From positions 838,419 to 902,418 of the forward strand of contig VWZF01006901.1 of the NCBI GenBank assembly GCA_013396755.1: a stretch of 64,000 nt of DNA, in the 5' to 3' direction. This DNA is from Sclerurus mexicanus. Its lineage: Eukaryota > Chordata > Aves > Passeriformes > Furnariidae. Every line of letters starts with the position of its first letter. Position 1 is the first letter of the stretch. This document shows, piece by piece, positions 11,995 through 24,699 of this stretch. The translations under genes were made by a program, and so were the position numbers. Under the pieces are notes generated by a model. The model worked only from the letters and a program-made list of their open reading frames with translations, was not told the DNA's origin and ran no database searches.

Positions 11995-14900
11995 CTTAGG
12001 CATCCAAGGAACTTTTTCACCAGTATTTTCAGGTTTTACACATAGAAAAACCTAGTGACCCTAAGGAATAAATACCATTTTTCAGTAGATCAGGGCTGTA
12101 GGTTTTTCCTCTTCCCCTTCCATTCTGGGTTCAACAGCATACACTTTCAATTACCTGTTACCTCAAAATCTGCAGCTGTTGCTGGGACTCTGAAAGGGGA
12201 TGAATAAGTTCTTCTGCATATTGTCAGTAAACAGACCTCTGACTTTCCAGGACAGATTAAGGGAGTCAAATAGAACAATATTATGTACCTTAAAAGTTAA
12301 CCAGTACCTTACACAATTGTTTGTTCACCAGAGAAGGAGGTTTGGAAGACAATGAAGTAAAACGGTATTTTCAGTCACTATTGAAGGAAAATTTCTGTTA
12401 ACTATAGGAGATTAAAAAAAAATTACTTGGTCCAGAATCAAAGGTACAGAAGGCACATTGATGATTCCTGCCTAGGACCCATGTGCTCATGCTAACACTT
12501 AACCTCTTCCTGTCAGAAACCAGGAAGACTGCAAAGGTGCAACCAAGATAACAAGCTGAGCTACTTCCGTACTTCCATTTTGAGCTAAACTGTTTTGCAG
12601 ATGGCCATCAGGCAAGACTTGAACTGAGGGATCCACATGAACAATACTTGATAAACACAGTGGTACCCTACTTGCTCAACTGCCCCTACAGCACACATTT
12701 TATCCAAATTAATATACACCCTTTTCCAACCAGTTATGCAAAGTCAAATTCAAACTGGCAATATCACCCAGCTAAAAATTATACCATCCAAGCAAATCTC
12801 CATTTTCTTTTTAAAATAGCAAAAAAAAAATAAAAAAATCAGAGACTGCTCATTGGGGTATTCTGGATTTAAGATTAATTTTGTGATACACACCAGGGAG
12901 GGAAAAAAAAAAAAGAAAAATCACATGCTAGAAGTAAAACTAGGTAACAAAGACAATCAACTGTGAATTTTATTCACACACCATATTGTGGTTTACATAG
13001 TTAGTTCCAAGTCTAGGCTACAGATAATTTACTAAAAGTACTCCTGAAAGGCCATCTCATGTTCAATAACAGATATTGTTTGTTCAGAGTCTCATCCGCC
13101 ACTCCACGTGGCCAGGAGTTGACCTCAACAAATCAGTCCAGAAAATCTGAAAAGCTCATGCTGATCTAACAACATCTGTCACAAATTCTGTGACAGGAGT
13201 TCTTGCAACGATAATAAACTGTAAGTGTCTTATTTAGATTATAAGAAAGCTTGAAAGACTGTAGAAACAGTCTCATATAGTTAAGACTCCCCAGCTACTA
13301 CCATGTTAAATCCCTTGATTTTAATTAAGTTTTGAGTCAGCCAAGACACTTCAGACAGTATGAAAGTACCCTGCTGAAATTTTTTCATATTAATAGCCCT
13401 ACTGCCTACCATCTAATTACAGAAGACAACATGCAGTCAGATGCAAAAAGTAATAGAAATTATCCCCTTGGTCCTTAAAAAGTTAGATAGCAAGACTCTA
13501 GAAACCAGGCCTCACAATTCACCTCATTTCTACCACACTTACTCAAAAGGGAGAATTAAAGCACCATTGATTCTGTAAACAAGACTCACCAAGCATACCA
13601 ACCATTGAAACAGGAACAAAAAACCCTAAAGTCACCCTTAACAAAGTGTACAACTTTAACAATATAAAGGTTTCCTCAAGAGCACACCACCAGGTCAGAA
13701 TCTAACTGAAATTCAGCTCCATGCAACAACTAAACAGAAAAGAAAAACAAAAGGAAAAAACATTGTCCAATGACCTGACTAGTTGAATCAATGCTACTTT
13801 TGAACAATTGAGAAGCTGAGCAATTTGCATAACCATAACAAATTTTGTTCAGAATGAAGCTATATTTATTAGAAGAGGCAAAGAAGTTTAACTTCTTACA
13901 GAGATGAAGTGTATGTTTTCAAAAAACAATTACCCTACAACCAAAACAATGACACCCCTACGCCTCTTGTATATGAAACAAGCTTTCTCCCATCAGTAAG
14001 TCAACTGTTATGTTCCCCAACACATGCATTTATGGTTTTGGCATACACTGCTACTGTATTCGCTGCGTTAATTTAAAACCCATCAGGCAGTTTCAGTGAC
14101 TGATCCCATGCCACTGCACCTATTTTGAACATATCCAGAGCCCTTAAGAACTCAGGATTCTCTCCTGCATGCAACACATTAGCCAAAATAATCATTTCAC
14201 TGGCTTGACAAAGGTGGAATAGCTCAACAGTGATCTTAAAATAAAGTTAAATTAGAAACCCTGGCTCTAAGGAAGATACTGTTAAATTTAAGGGCAATAA
14301 ATCCTAGCACAGAATTAATATGCACAGCCAGGCCATTAAACTGGGAAAAGGGGAGAGTAATTAACTTCTCGAATGGGAAACTTTCTCAGAAGATGTGAGT
14401 ATGGGATAGACGGCAACCTTTAACTTAAAATTACAGACGTTGATACAAAGAATTAAATCTGTTTTCCCAAAACAGAAAAAGGCAATTTCTAAATAGCTTT
14501 TGTTAAATGGAAATGCAACAAAGGTTTTTGTTATGGTAAAACAAAGATACTTGCAAGGAATCCTCCTCACAAGAGGGCAGATAAAGGTCAAAGCCTTGGG
14601 TGTGTAAACAGGTCCTCTCTTTAAAGTCTAACTCAGGTTACATTGTATTAGCCACAAGGTGAAAGCGCTCAGAGAGGCTGGCACACAGCACCTTGTTCCT
14701 CCCGGTACCTCCCTCCTGTGCCAGGAAAATTCCCCACCAGCAAGATGCAAGAGAGAGACTACAGACCAAGCTTCTGAGACTGTCGAATCAGTAACATCAG
14801 AAACACAATCAGTATGACGCTCCGTGTTCCTAACACATGAACTGTTAATTATGCTTTTACCCAAATGGAAGCACTTACCCTTAAAGAATACTATTTAAAC

Positions 14901-17900
14901 TGTAAGGGTTCAACAAAATTTTTGGATTGTCGCATGTAATTTTGAAGACATAATATAAACATTCAAGTTGTGACAAGGACTCAAAGAAGAACTCCACGCC
15001 CACTCTGCCAAGAATAAAAAGAATAATTGGAGCAGCTCTGCTCCCTGTTTTACTCCACATCAGCTGTAGTGCTCTGCAATATGTTATCAGGGGACAAAGG
15101 GAGCTCAAAAGCAGGTGACAAAGCTGTGTGCCACACAGGCTCATCTTAGTACCCATTACACAGGGCTGCACTAAAAACATTTTTGATTCACAGGAGCCTG
15201 AACACTCTGCTTAATGAAACCAAATTGATTTGCACTTCTTAAGTTTGAAAGCTATTTACAATTTTAGTAAGTTCCCTTTATATTAAGTCAACTGCAAAAC
15301 TCACGTGTAACTGAAATTATGGTAATTTATAATTACTAAGTGTTAATAATGAAGTAGGCCGTAAGTGGATCTGGTGTGGGATATTATTAACAGATTAGAA
15401 ATCTATTAACTTGCATTCTCCCCCAATCATTTCCTCACCTTATCCAAGTATAAAATTAATTTTCAGTAAGATGGAGTTGCTCCAGTTTCACATCACATTA
15501 AAACACGCAAGTCAACATTACAAATCAAGTCTGTTCATATTCTCCCAGAAACTGAAGGAACACCCATGTAATTTTCACACGGCAGTATTAGTACTCAGTG
15601 CAATATAAAAATAACTTTTAGTTGAAACCAAGGGGTAGCTGTTAATATTATTTTGCAGAAGTACAGAAGCTCATTTTGCCTTTAATTTAGCACTTAGCTA
15701 TTTTAAATGTGAAGGAGATGTATAGGGGAGTAATTTAATAGAAAACGTGTGTAAGAGGAAACATTCAATCTTGCTTTTCAAGAGGGAAGGAAACCCTGTT
15801 TCTTACCTTGAACCCCTGTGTAAATCCATGTGGAAGTTACAAGCATTGAATTCATTCCTTCGATTAATATATAGTTCATGGATTGGCTGAACAAGTGTTT
15901 CTTACTTTTCAGTATTCTCAGAGAAATAATATAATGAGATATTATATAATAATGTAACAATAGGAAGAACTATGATTAGACAGGAAACAGGTGAAATCCT
16001 GGTTTTGCTGCATTCAGTGACCAAACTACCACTGACCTGACAGAGAACAGATCATCCTGAACAGACAAATATTCAAGCACTTGCAAGATCTCTTTGCCTA
16101 CTTCACTTAAATTAAACACTTAGCCTCATAAGTAAAAGTTTGAGCTACTTTTTTCATCAATTTTAACCATGCTCTAGCAGTTATGTTCTATCAAAATTTG
16201 TAAACATCAAGTGTTTGGTAATGAGAATCCTACACTTAAGCATATTCCCTTTTGGCAAAATCTCTTGGCTATTTTTAAACTCAATTTACACCATTTTGAT
16301 GACTGGGTTTATTTCAGTCCTGCTTCCTACTCTTAAGCGAAAATACACAGAGATGAATTACCAAACCTTGTCCTTCCTGACTTTACTATGGGACCAAGCC
16401 CATACCTCTCAAGAGGGTTCTGACATTTGCATCTTAATTTTGTGTCTCAAAATAAAATGACTGCTTTCCTACAGAATCCAGTGATGTTAAAATTCACAAG
16501 TTTACTTCACAGTTCTCATCGTTTGTTGCATTACATACATGTGGAACCAAAATTTATGTTGCTTAACAAGGCTTCAGTCTTATACACAAGTCATATTTTA
16601 AGTAAGTATAGAATTCTTAATGGAAACCATCATACATTTTTTAAATGTTTTACACAATTACACTAAATTAGAACTTCTTTTTTAAATCCATTTTATTTCA
16701 CTACACTTTACCATAAAATTTTACTTGGGAAGAAATTAATAAAACAGAAAAGGACCAACCATCTACAGAAATAAAGTAACTCACTAAATCACTTCTAAAA
16801 GTTCGTTTGTTTATGCAGTTCATTTGTTCATGCAGCAATGCACTTCGCTAATTCTCAAATACTACTATAGCAGAAATAAAGCTGTTTACCTCTTCATACT
16901 CAGACACATTGCTGTAACTTTTTCTTCCTGCTCTTCTGCAGATCAGCCGTCCCAGCCCATGCTATATTGTCCTGCTCTAAACTTGTTCACCCCACCTGCT
17001 CTTTCAGTTCTGAGAAAACCTGCCATGCTGCTTTCATGCCTGCTACCCACAGCTCGTCACGTCTCCGTGTGTGTGATGGTCTCAAATACAAAGTTTTAAT
17101 CAGTAATTTGAAACTTGTTTAACATATGGAAAGTTTTTCTGTTATGGTAGGGAGTAAATTTAATGTCTTAAATCCTCAGTGTTTTAAAAATCCTTTACTA
17201 GAAATAGAACACCTTCCTTTTGCAGCATGATTCTTGAACATACATGCACAAATCTAGTTTTTGTTGCTCCTTAACCTCCCAACTCCACAGCAGAATTTGT
17301 ATTTCTCTGCTGAACCCTATCATATCAAGAAAGCTGACAAAACCCACCAATTTCACCACCAAAGCTTTGCCTGGTAAGGTCAGGAGAAACAATGGCAAAG
17401 AGAAGAATGAGACAGAAATCATTTCCCAATAATACCCAGGCAACACAACTTTTATTTTTATTTTTGAATCTGTAGCCTTTTCTCACCATACCCATTGCAG
17501 CAATACAAGCTAGTATTTTAGCAGGCTACAGTCCACTAAATTCTGATCAGGCTACTGTTTCTTCCCATAGGCTCCTTACCCTTAAAATACTGAGACCAAG
17601 TATCCTGCACGTACATTTCACCAGCCTTTCCCAGCTTCGCTTTCCACCCTCATCCCCAAAAGTGTAGTAGCCAGAAGCAGTACTACCAAACACAATGACT
17701 GAAAGTAAATTTCATGCTCTAATCACAGCCACTGCAGTTATGCTCTCCTCAATTTTAAATTCTCAAGACTCATTTGATGAACCAACTCATCTGCAATCAA
17801 TTCCTCAGGCACAGAACAAAAACCCTAAGCCTGTGAAGTTTCACAACTATCATGAGAAGTTCAAAATCCAAGGCTGCAATGAAATGCTATGAAGAAATTA

Positions 17901-20900
17901 GAAGGGAATAGGATAAGAAATATTTCTAAAAAGTTTCACAGCCAACAGGAGTGTTGAGACTCCAAACACTGAGCTCGCTGCAGACACTGGAGAGAAGCTG
18001 TCTTCTGCCCTCTCTTCCTGCTGAAGTGTCTCTAATCAGCTCTCCCAGCTCCACACTAACCCCTCACCTATAACGTAGTTCTGGGTTCTTGCTTGTAGAA
18101 AACCACACATTTTCCATTTGCTGAGATGCTGTGCCTCGCAGTACTACAGACAAGAAACCCAAAGGAAACCACGCACAGCAGCCTCCCAGAGCATGGCAGA
18201 TGGGAGATCCTGAAGGATCTATACATAACAGCATAGTAAATACTGACTCATCAAGTCTTCCTACTGAGCTACAACAGCTAGTACTGGACCAAAGAAGAAT
18301 TTGGGCCAAATTGGATTTTTATTTTTTTTTTAACACTAACAATATACAATTTATTTTTCCTCTAGTCTTAGAAGCAGTTTGAACTGTTTTTGCTGAAACT
18401 AAGAAAATTAGCCCAAGGAACAGTTCCAAATAAAACTGTCCATACTTGGCATGGAAAACTTCAGTACAAACAGTTCAGCAATGCTGGAAGCAGCTGAGAA
18501 TAAGACCTTGTGAAAGAAAACTAGGCAACTTTAACTATGATGAGTTCTGCTTTCAAGTCAGAATTATACTATGAAATAGGCATCTTGTAGACAACATACT
18601 TCACTGGCCATGAATTCAGCAAAACTTGACAGAAACTAGTTCAGCAATTCTCTGATAAAATCAATGATTCAGACATTAAAAAGAAGCTGTCACTGTTCAG
18701 TTTCTAGCAGAGCAATGTGCCAAAAGAGTCTTATAAAACAGATGTTATTTACTACCTATTAATATAATTCATCTGTGTTTCCAACCTTCAAAATCTACAT
18801 GCTGCTGTGAAACAATGATTTTAGCTTGTTCGATTAAAGTAGGAGTCAGGATGACAACAGTAGAGAAGCAGAATTTTATGGCCTTCTCAATGTGTCTTTT
18901 TTCTATCAGAACAAAACACATACCGCCTCTGTGCTTAACCAGAATATTAATTTGTCCAGAACTGTTGATATGACACCTTTACAAAAGCACTGACTGATTT
19001 TAAGATTGATAGATAGATATTAAAAATAAAAATCTGTACATTGAAGTAATCATCTTTTCATTAGATAGCCTGGACCAATAACTAATTCCATTTGTATTTC
19101 CTACAGCAACTAACATTAAATTCAGCACCCGCAAAACTACTATCTGACTAAACTAGAAAGCAATGAATGTGGAAAAAGAAATCTGATACCAAGCTGGCAC
19201 ACAGAAGATGTGAAAGATTTAAATAGAAAAGTTCATGTGAAGACTGTCAATAGGCTCTATATTTAGGAGTTGCTCTTGATGGAAGTATCTTCTAAGACCA
19301 AAAATTCAAGTCCAGGGATAAAAAAAGGTCAATTTGTTAAGAATTAAAGACTAAAATGTTCCACTCCATAAACTAGGAACAGCTCCTTAATATAGACAAA
19401 AATTTAAGCAGCTCATTTTTCATGGAGCTACTAAAGCTTTTTCATCTATTATAGGTTCTTTATTTCTCAAGATTTTAACTTCACTAAAATGGAAGTTTCA
19501 ACTACATTATAGTACGCCCTACTAAGATTTAAGAGCTATTATAAGAGGTAAACCTAAATTCCTCACAGAACATCCTCATTCTTCATCTGAGATAAAGATT
19601 CACTCTCAAGGAAAAAATAACCCAAGATGATTGCAGTTGCAAGGGATGTTAAATATGAAGGTAGAGGATGGGGGACTATAGAAGAGGAAATAACAATGAA
19701 CCATGAGGGATACAAAAAAAAGTGCAAATCTGAGACAGAAAACTCATTTCACTTCCAAATATTTATTAAGGCTGTGATAAAAGTAAACCATTCTAAAATT
19801 TTAAAGCACATTTTCCTTTGGGGAGCACAGGCAACTTAATAGAAGAAAATTCCTCTCAGCTGTTTCTAATTCCACTTTTTGTCACTCTGAAGTACATGCT
19901 ATGTGACTCAAAACATTCAGTTTAAGGTTTGAACTGACCCTGACAGGTTTAAAAATATGAAAATTTTACCCCATAAAGTTATTAGGTTTTCCTGTGACAT
20001 TTCCATGGATGTTTAGTTCGAATACATCAACTGGTTTTCAGTCAGACCCAAGCTTTCTCTCTTCTCAAGGGTTTAAGTAAAGGAAATATGAGACTTAACA
20101 CCTATTTTACACCCTATATATGAATGCTGAAACTACACACTGGAAGGTCTTCTTAAAAATGCCTTATTCCAGTATACTTCAACTCCATAACTCTGAGCCC
20201 CACGGAGATCATTGTAACTATTGCTAGCCTTAGGCTGAAAGATTTCCGGACCACTTTCCAGTTCTTCTGTCGTATGGGCCAGAGTTTTTACTATGGGGAG
20301 ACAGCTTTATTTGGAGGTGAATACTAAGGATTTATTTTCATGTATTTATTCTCTGAGCAGGATATAGAAAAAATGCCTGCGGTGATATGAATCTTCCCAA
20401 ATGCATACTCACTATTGAGAAAAATATCACAGAAAGGCATCAGGAAATGTTTATTCTTTACAGCTGTGGTTGACATCTTTGGTACACAGAGGGGGGAAAA
20501 AAATAAAATCTATTTGCTTTACAACCTGACAGACCATATTAACTATACTAGATAAACCACTTTCCACCTGTATTTCTACATCCTTCTTCAACCAAAAATG
20601 AACAGAGACAAGCACGTATACATCTACTGTAAAGAGTCAGATCAGGTTCCTAGGTCAAGTTGTATCTCTTTTTCAAAAGCTAAAGTAACTGCAAGTTCTA
20701 TTGCAGTCTCTTAAAACAACTTCCTATTGAGACAAAATTACCACTTCTTAGATATTTAAAATAACACCTCCTTTGCCAGACTTCTTTAAACTCAACACTC
20801 TCAGAATAGTCCATGAAGTGATAAAACCCTGCTGTTAACCAGTACATTATTTCGGCTGCAGATTCTTCAAAAGATTTATATTATGTAAACTCTAAGGTAA

Positions 20901-22578
20901 CAAAATGAAAAGGGAGATCAGGAAAAAAAAACACTTTCAACTTCTAACAGATTTAGCAACCTTTTTTTTCTTCTAAATACAGTCACTGTGTCTCCAGTAT
21001 TTCTTATTCAGTTTTTAAATAATACAGTAACATGGACACTCCCCTGAATAACAAACACTTAGGGAAACCTGCTAAATTAACTGAAGAACACATTATAATT
21101 TATTTTGAGTATCCTGCCATCAGTCAGGTTTTGCTGAGTTTCTATCTAAAAAGGAAAGATACCATCACACACAAAAATAAGCTGAATGTTGATGACAACA
21201 CACAACGTTACCACCCCTCCCCAAACAACACCTCCAAAGGGAAGAGTACCTACAATTTAGGACTGTTACTCACTAGTAACAGATGTATTGTATCACTGCT
21301 AGAAGGAATCCACAGCCAAATTGCAGAATTTTGGTAATACACAGCAGCAGTACAACTACCTCCAGGAAGACGTACTTTTAAGATAATCTGTCTAAAGGCT
21401 TTGAAATAACACAACTCTGAAAGTGTGTTACACAATCTGATCTGACCATTTCAGCAGCAAACAAAACAGTCCCTGGAGAAAAGTCCCACAACACTCTCTA
21501 CCCAAGAAGGTACTTTCTGAAGTGGATGGGTAACTATTATTTTTCTTCTGGAACATCTCATCCCTCCAGTAAAACAGATCCAAGTGTTTTAGGCCAGTCT
21601 GACAAATGTATTGGGGAATTCTAGAGTACTATTTATGCTTATTTTAGAATATTTTTTCATAGAAGCGATGACACAAGACAGCATCTATAAACAAGATGAA
21701 ATATTCTACATCAGTGTAATACCAAACTGCTTTTTCATCTAAAAAATACTACTTTCTCCCAACAGAGGTTTGAAACACCTGATTTAACCATTTAATTGAA
21801 GAGATCTGTAAAGCAAAGTGTCTTATTCTAATTACTTAGGTGTATGCTGAGCACCCATAGGCATCAGGGTAATGACTGTAGTTTCCCTTTTCAGCCCCTC
21901 CCTGGGAACTCCGGCTGACAGTTCTGTAGATGATACTACAGTGGCAGCATCACAACTGATTTCCATATTAACTTTAAAGAATAAAGCAAAACTTCATCTT
22001 TCCCAAATGAATGTAATTAGAACAGAAAGTTACATAAAGTTACATCTTTACAAAGAGTAAATTCTTTCTAGAAGCTTTTTTGGTTTTAGGGTCAAGGGAG
22101 GTTTAAGAGAGAAAGGGAGAGAGGGAACATCAAACAGATGGAAAGAAATCATCCTATGTCCATGTTCAGGACAAATCTAACATCAAAAAACCAAGGGAGA
22201 AAAAGATTCAGAGAAGTGCTGCAAAGTTGAGGATTTTGTGCAAACTGTCTAGTTGGGTCACTAGAGCTCATAAAAGTGTATTTTGCCCACAATTTTTGTT
22301 CTGAAGCAGGTCTATAGGGTAAGTCTTTACATCTGAATGATGAACATAAAGACAGATGGGATTTTCCTTTAAGAACTTAAGGCAATAAGGCAATTCAAAC
22401 TACTGTAAAACCCTGCATAACTGAAGAAATTCCTCTGCTGGTTTATGGCCTCAAATTTCCAAACATCTGAGCTGCTGATGCCATGCAAAATTTCTCTGTG
22501 TTATAAGTAAAGAGCTGTAAAACCACACTCACAAAACTACAAGACTTAATAACACAGAGGTAAAAATTTAATATTAAA

Positions 22579-22681
22579 GTCCTGGCTCAGCAAAGAATGT
22601 AAACTTGGACATTTTGCTGATTTAAGCTGGAATTACTCCCTGCAAAAAGCATGTACGTTTAACTGTTTGCTGGATCAGGAC
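22579..22681. repeat. 103-base element with imperfect terminal inverted repeats
   Basis: Its left end GTCCTGGCTCAGCAAA (22579-22594) is an imperfect inverted copy of its right end TTTGCTGGATCAGGAC (22666-22681), 13 of 16 positions pairing. The interior also tends toward dyad symmetry. I recall similar 'CTGATTCAGCAAAGCACTTA'-like palindromic sequences as old dispersed repeats in sauropsid genomes, so an ancient repeat remnant is the likely explanation; the family name is not certain. Confidence 0.45.
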
Positions 22682-24106
22682 TCAAACTTTCTGAAGTCTG
22701 CCACCTATGTGTAATATTTCCCAAGTGCCTTTACGAGATCTCAAGTGTGGTTTTCTAAAAATTATCTCTGAGGAAAATATACTGTCTAAACAGGATGTGA
22801 ATAGCAGAAACAGAATCTTGATTTCAAACAAATTATCCTGGTTATAAATCCCTCAAATCAAACTAATGCACCAAGACAGGACACAACTTCATACAGAAAG
22901 GAAAGCCCAAAACAAGCAGTTTTAGCAACAGCAGGCGTGTTCTTTGCTAGCACCCATGGCTGCAACAAACATGCTAAAAACACAAATAACCAGCACTCTC
23001 CTTGCTACTCCCGTGCCCAAACTTATCTGCATTTAATAACATTTCTGCTAAGAGCCGTATTTATAATTCACTTACATCTGCCACTCAGAGTAGGAAAAAG
23101 TGATTATCTTGAAATACTACAGACACAACCGTAAAAGCTATAAAAATCAAACTGAAAAATTACCTAATACCTAGGAGTATTTTTATATTTGCTATGTCTC
23201 ATCCAGATTTTGGATATACGCTGTAAATCAGAGGTTTACTTTTTTCCCCACCATCATATGATGCAGCTTCAAAAGCCTTAAGACTCTAAAACTAATGGGA
23301 GCAAAATCAACATGCTGGGTCACGTTAAGGTAATCGCTCTACCTTATTTTTCATGTCCCTGACAAATGCTTTAATAACAAGTTTGCATTCTCTGCCTAAC
23401 AAGTACTTTTTCTAATTCTTAAAACAGAGAGAAACCTATCCTGATGTTCAAAGGTGTAGAAGGTTGCAATGAACTTCACTTCGCTTTTGTAACCTAATGA
23501 ACTGAGCCTTCTCAGATTTTAGCTGCAGCACCGAGGATAAAACCTTCACTGTCCGTTTTGAGTTCAGCAATGCCAGCACTGAGAGTTTTCATTCACTTGT
23601 GAGAGTTCCCATACAGCACCGTGCAGGAGGAGGTCTCCGAGGCAACTCCTCAGGACCCGCAGAATGTCATTCTTGCGCCGTCCAAAAGCAGCGCGAAAGA
23701 ACCGAGCGGCCAAACGCAAACTTTCTCTCCGGCAACTCAGGACACTGTGGCACGGACACAGAGCCCCTCCTCGCAAAATCCCCCGTGGGAGGAGCCACCG
23801 ACCGCTCCTAGGTTCGAGAGCTCAATTCCCTGCGCTCCTTGAACTCCACTCACCGACGAAAAGCTGGATGGTAAGACCTCGGTAATGCACACGAGCCAGC
23901 CAAGAAAAGGAGGGTGGCGAGGCAGCGGCCTCGGTGCCCGGCACCGAGCGAGGGCGGACCCGTGCGACGCTGCCTTGTGCGAGCAGAGGGAGCCCGAAAG
24001 CGGCGGGGGCAGCGCTACAGGGCAGAGGGTGCGGGGAGGGGGCCGAGCCGGGGCAGGCGGCACCTGCAGCCGGAGGGCGGGCAGGGAGGGCAGGCAGGGC
24101 TCGTAC

Positions 24107-24257
24107 CTTTGAGCTGGGGCAGCGGCGAGAGCTCGACGGGGCTGCCCTGGGTGCGGAACTGCGAGGAGCCCTGCGAGCGCTTCTGGCGCTGCGCCTTGCG
24201 CACCGATTTCCGCGTGAAGCCGTCCACCTTCTCGGCCGCAGAGATGGCCGCCGACAT
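24107..24257 (-). CDS. PPP2R5A: PPP2R5A coding exon 1 (N-terminus of PP2A B56-alpha)
   Basis: The exon encodes 50 residues plus one base, from ATG at 24257 to a splice donor AAAG|GTACG at 24107/24106 (phase 1 intron). The product starts MSAAISAAEKVDGF and continues with a strongly basic, serine-rich stretch (RKSVRKAQRQKRSQG, about residues 16-30), then ends SPLPQLK. In human B56-alpha serines in this basic tail are reported phosphorylation sites; this is family knowledge, not visible here. The ATG has a G at -3. The human protein starts about 11 residues earlier, and here the frame stays open upstream (ARGEPPRRPA precedes the ATG) right into the assembly gap at 24292, so a more upstream start cannot be excluded. 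The PPRRPA stretch just before the Met resembles the proline/alanine-rich human extension. Confidence 0.93.
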
Positions 24258-24291
24258 GGCTGGGCGGCGGGGCGGCTCGCCACGAGCAGAT

Positions 24292-24408
24292 NNNNNNNNN
24301 NNNNNNNNNNNNNNNNNNNNNNNNNNNNNNNNNNNNNNNNNNNNNNNNNNNNNNNNNNNNNNNNNNNNNNNNNNNNNNNNNNNNNNNNNNNNNNNNNNNN
24401 NNNNNNNN
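24292..24408. other. Assembly gap (117 N) in the PPP2R5A 5' region
   Basis: A run of 117 Ns begins 34 bases upstream of the annotated ATG. Two isolated ambiguous bases, at 24635 and 24799, lie in the same GC-rich stretch. The gap hides part of the 5' UTR or core promoter and possibly an upstream in-frame start codon. Its true length is unknown, so reading frames carried across it are unreliable. Confidence 0.99.
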
Positions 24409-24420
24409 AAAGAAAAAGCC

Positions 24421-24431
24421 GGCCCCGCCCC
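24421..24431 (-). promoter_or_regulatory. GC box (Sp1/KLF-type site)
   Basis: Reads GGGGCGGGGCC on the minus strand, an excellent match to the Sp1/KLF consensus, about 165 bases upstream of the PPP2R5A ATG and immediately beyond the assembly gap. It is well placed for the proximal promoter. Confidence 0.5.
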
Positions 24432-24544
24432 CAGCGCAGCGTTGGCTGCCCGCGGCGGGCGGGAGAGCGGCGGGCTGTGCCTGGGGAGGCTCCCGGGTGG
24501 CTCCGCACTCAGTTCCTGCTTCCCTCGGCGCTTCCTCCCCGCGC

Positions 24545-24572
24545 GGGGCCGGCGGGGGAGCGGAAGGGGGGG
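24545..24572 (+). other. Potential G-quadruplex tract
   Basis: Runs of four (24545-24548), five (24554-24558) and seven (24566-24572) guanines are separated by loops of at most seven bases; the seven-run can be split to supply the fourth G-tract, and further GG/GGG runs follow. The G-rich strand is the PPP2R5A template strand. Such tracts in CpG-island promoters can fold and may also explain the nearby sequencing gap. Folding is a prediction only. Confidence 0.45.
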
Positions 24573-24699
24573 AGGAGGAGGAGGGAAGGGAAAACAAACA
24601 AACAAATCCACAGACAACTTTGCCCGGCGGGGCGNGCGGAACACCCCCTCCCTCCCTCCCGCTCCCCCCCGCGGGCGCTCGGGGAGGACGTTGGGGCGT

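Larger units (their letters stand above)
6763..24106 (-). other. PPP2R5A: PPP2R5A intron 1 (17.3 kb)
   Basis: Large first intron, GT-AG, phase 1. Its 5' end (about 23.6-24.1 kb) is still CpG-rich; the rest is AT-rich. I found no coding exon within it. Contents I can name are a possible decayed repeat at 11948-11994, a T/G-rich tract at 11751-11803, and a small element with inverted ends at 22579-22681. A perfect short hairpin, CTGTCACA...TGTGACAG, sits at 13176-13196 and may be chance. Long first introns commonly hold enhancers, but none can be pointed to by eye. The open frames present are short, lack family resemblance and fit chance expectation. Confidence 0.93.
1..24291 (-). other. PPP2R5A: PPP2R5A locus, 5' half (gene continues past the left edge)
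   Basis: This is the 5' portion of the gene for the PP2A regulatory subunit B56-alpha. PP2A holoenzymes consist of a scaffold A, a catalytic C and an exchangeable B subunit. B56 subunits choose substrates by docking short LxxIxE-type motifs and act in the cytoplasm, centromere and nucleus. Three exons seen on the minus strand join in frame (phase 1, then phase 0) and encode 150 residues that match the alpha isoform rather than epsilon: the N-terminus reads SAAISAAEKVDGF, and exon 2 has STNRGVIVESAY where epsilon, as I recall it, differs. The remaining exons, which carry most of the helical-repeat domain and the C-terminus, lie beyond position 1. The 5' UTR is largely hidden by an assembly gap. 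Exon recognition is by direct translation and splice-site reading; the isoform call rests on remembered vertebrate sequences. Confidence 0.95.

Noticed and set aside
13176..13196. Perfect short hairpin with 8-base arms in intron 1
   Set aside because: Too short for a microRNA precursor and expected by chance in tens of kilobases.
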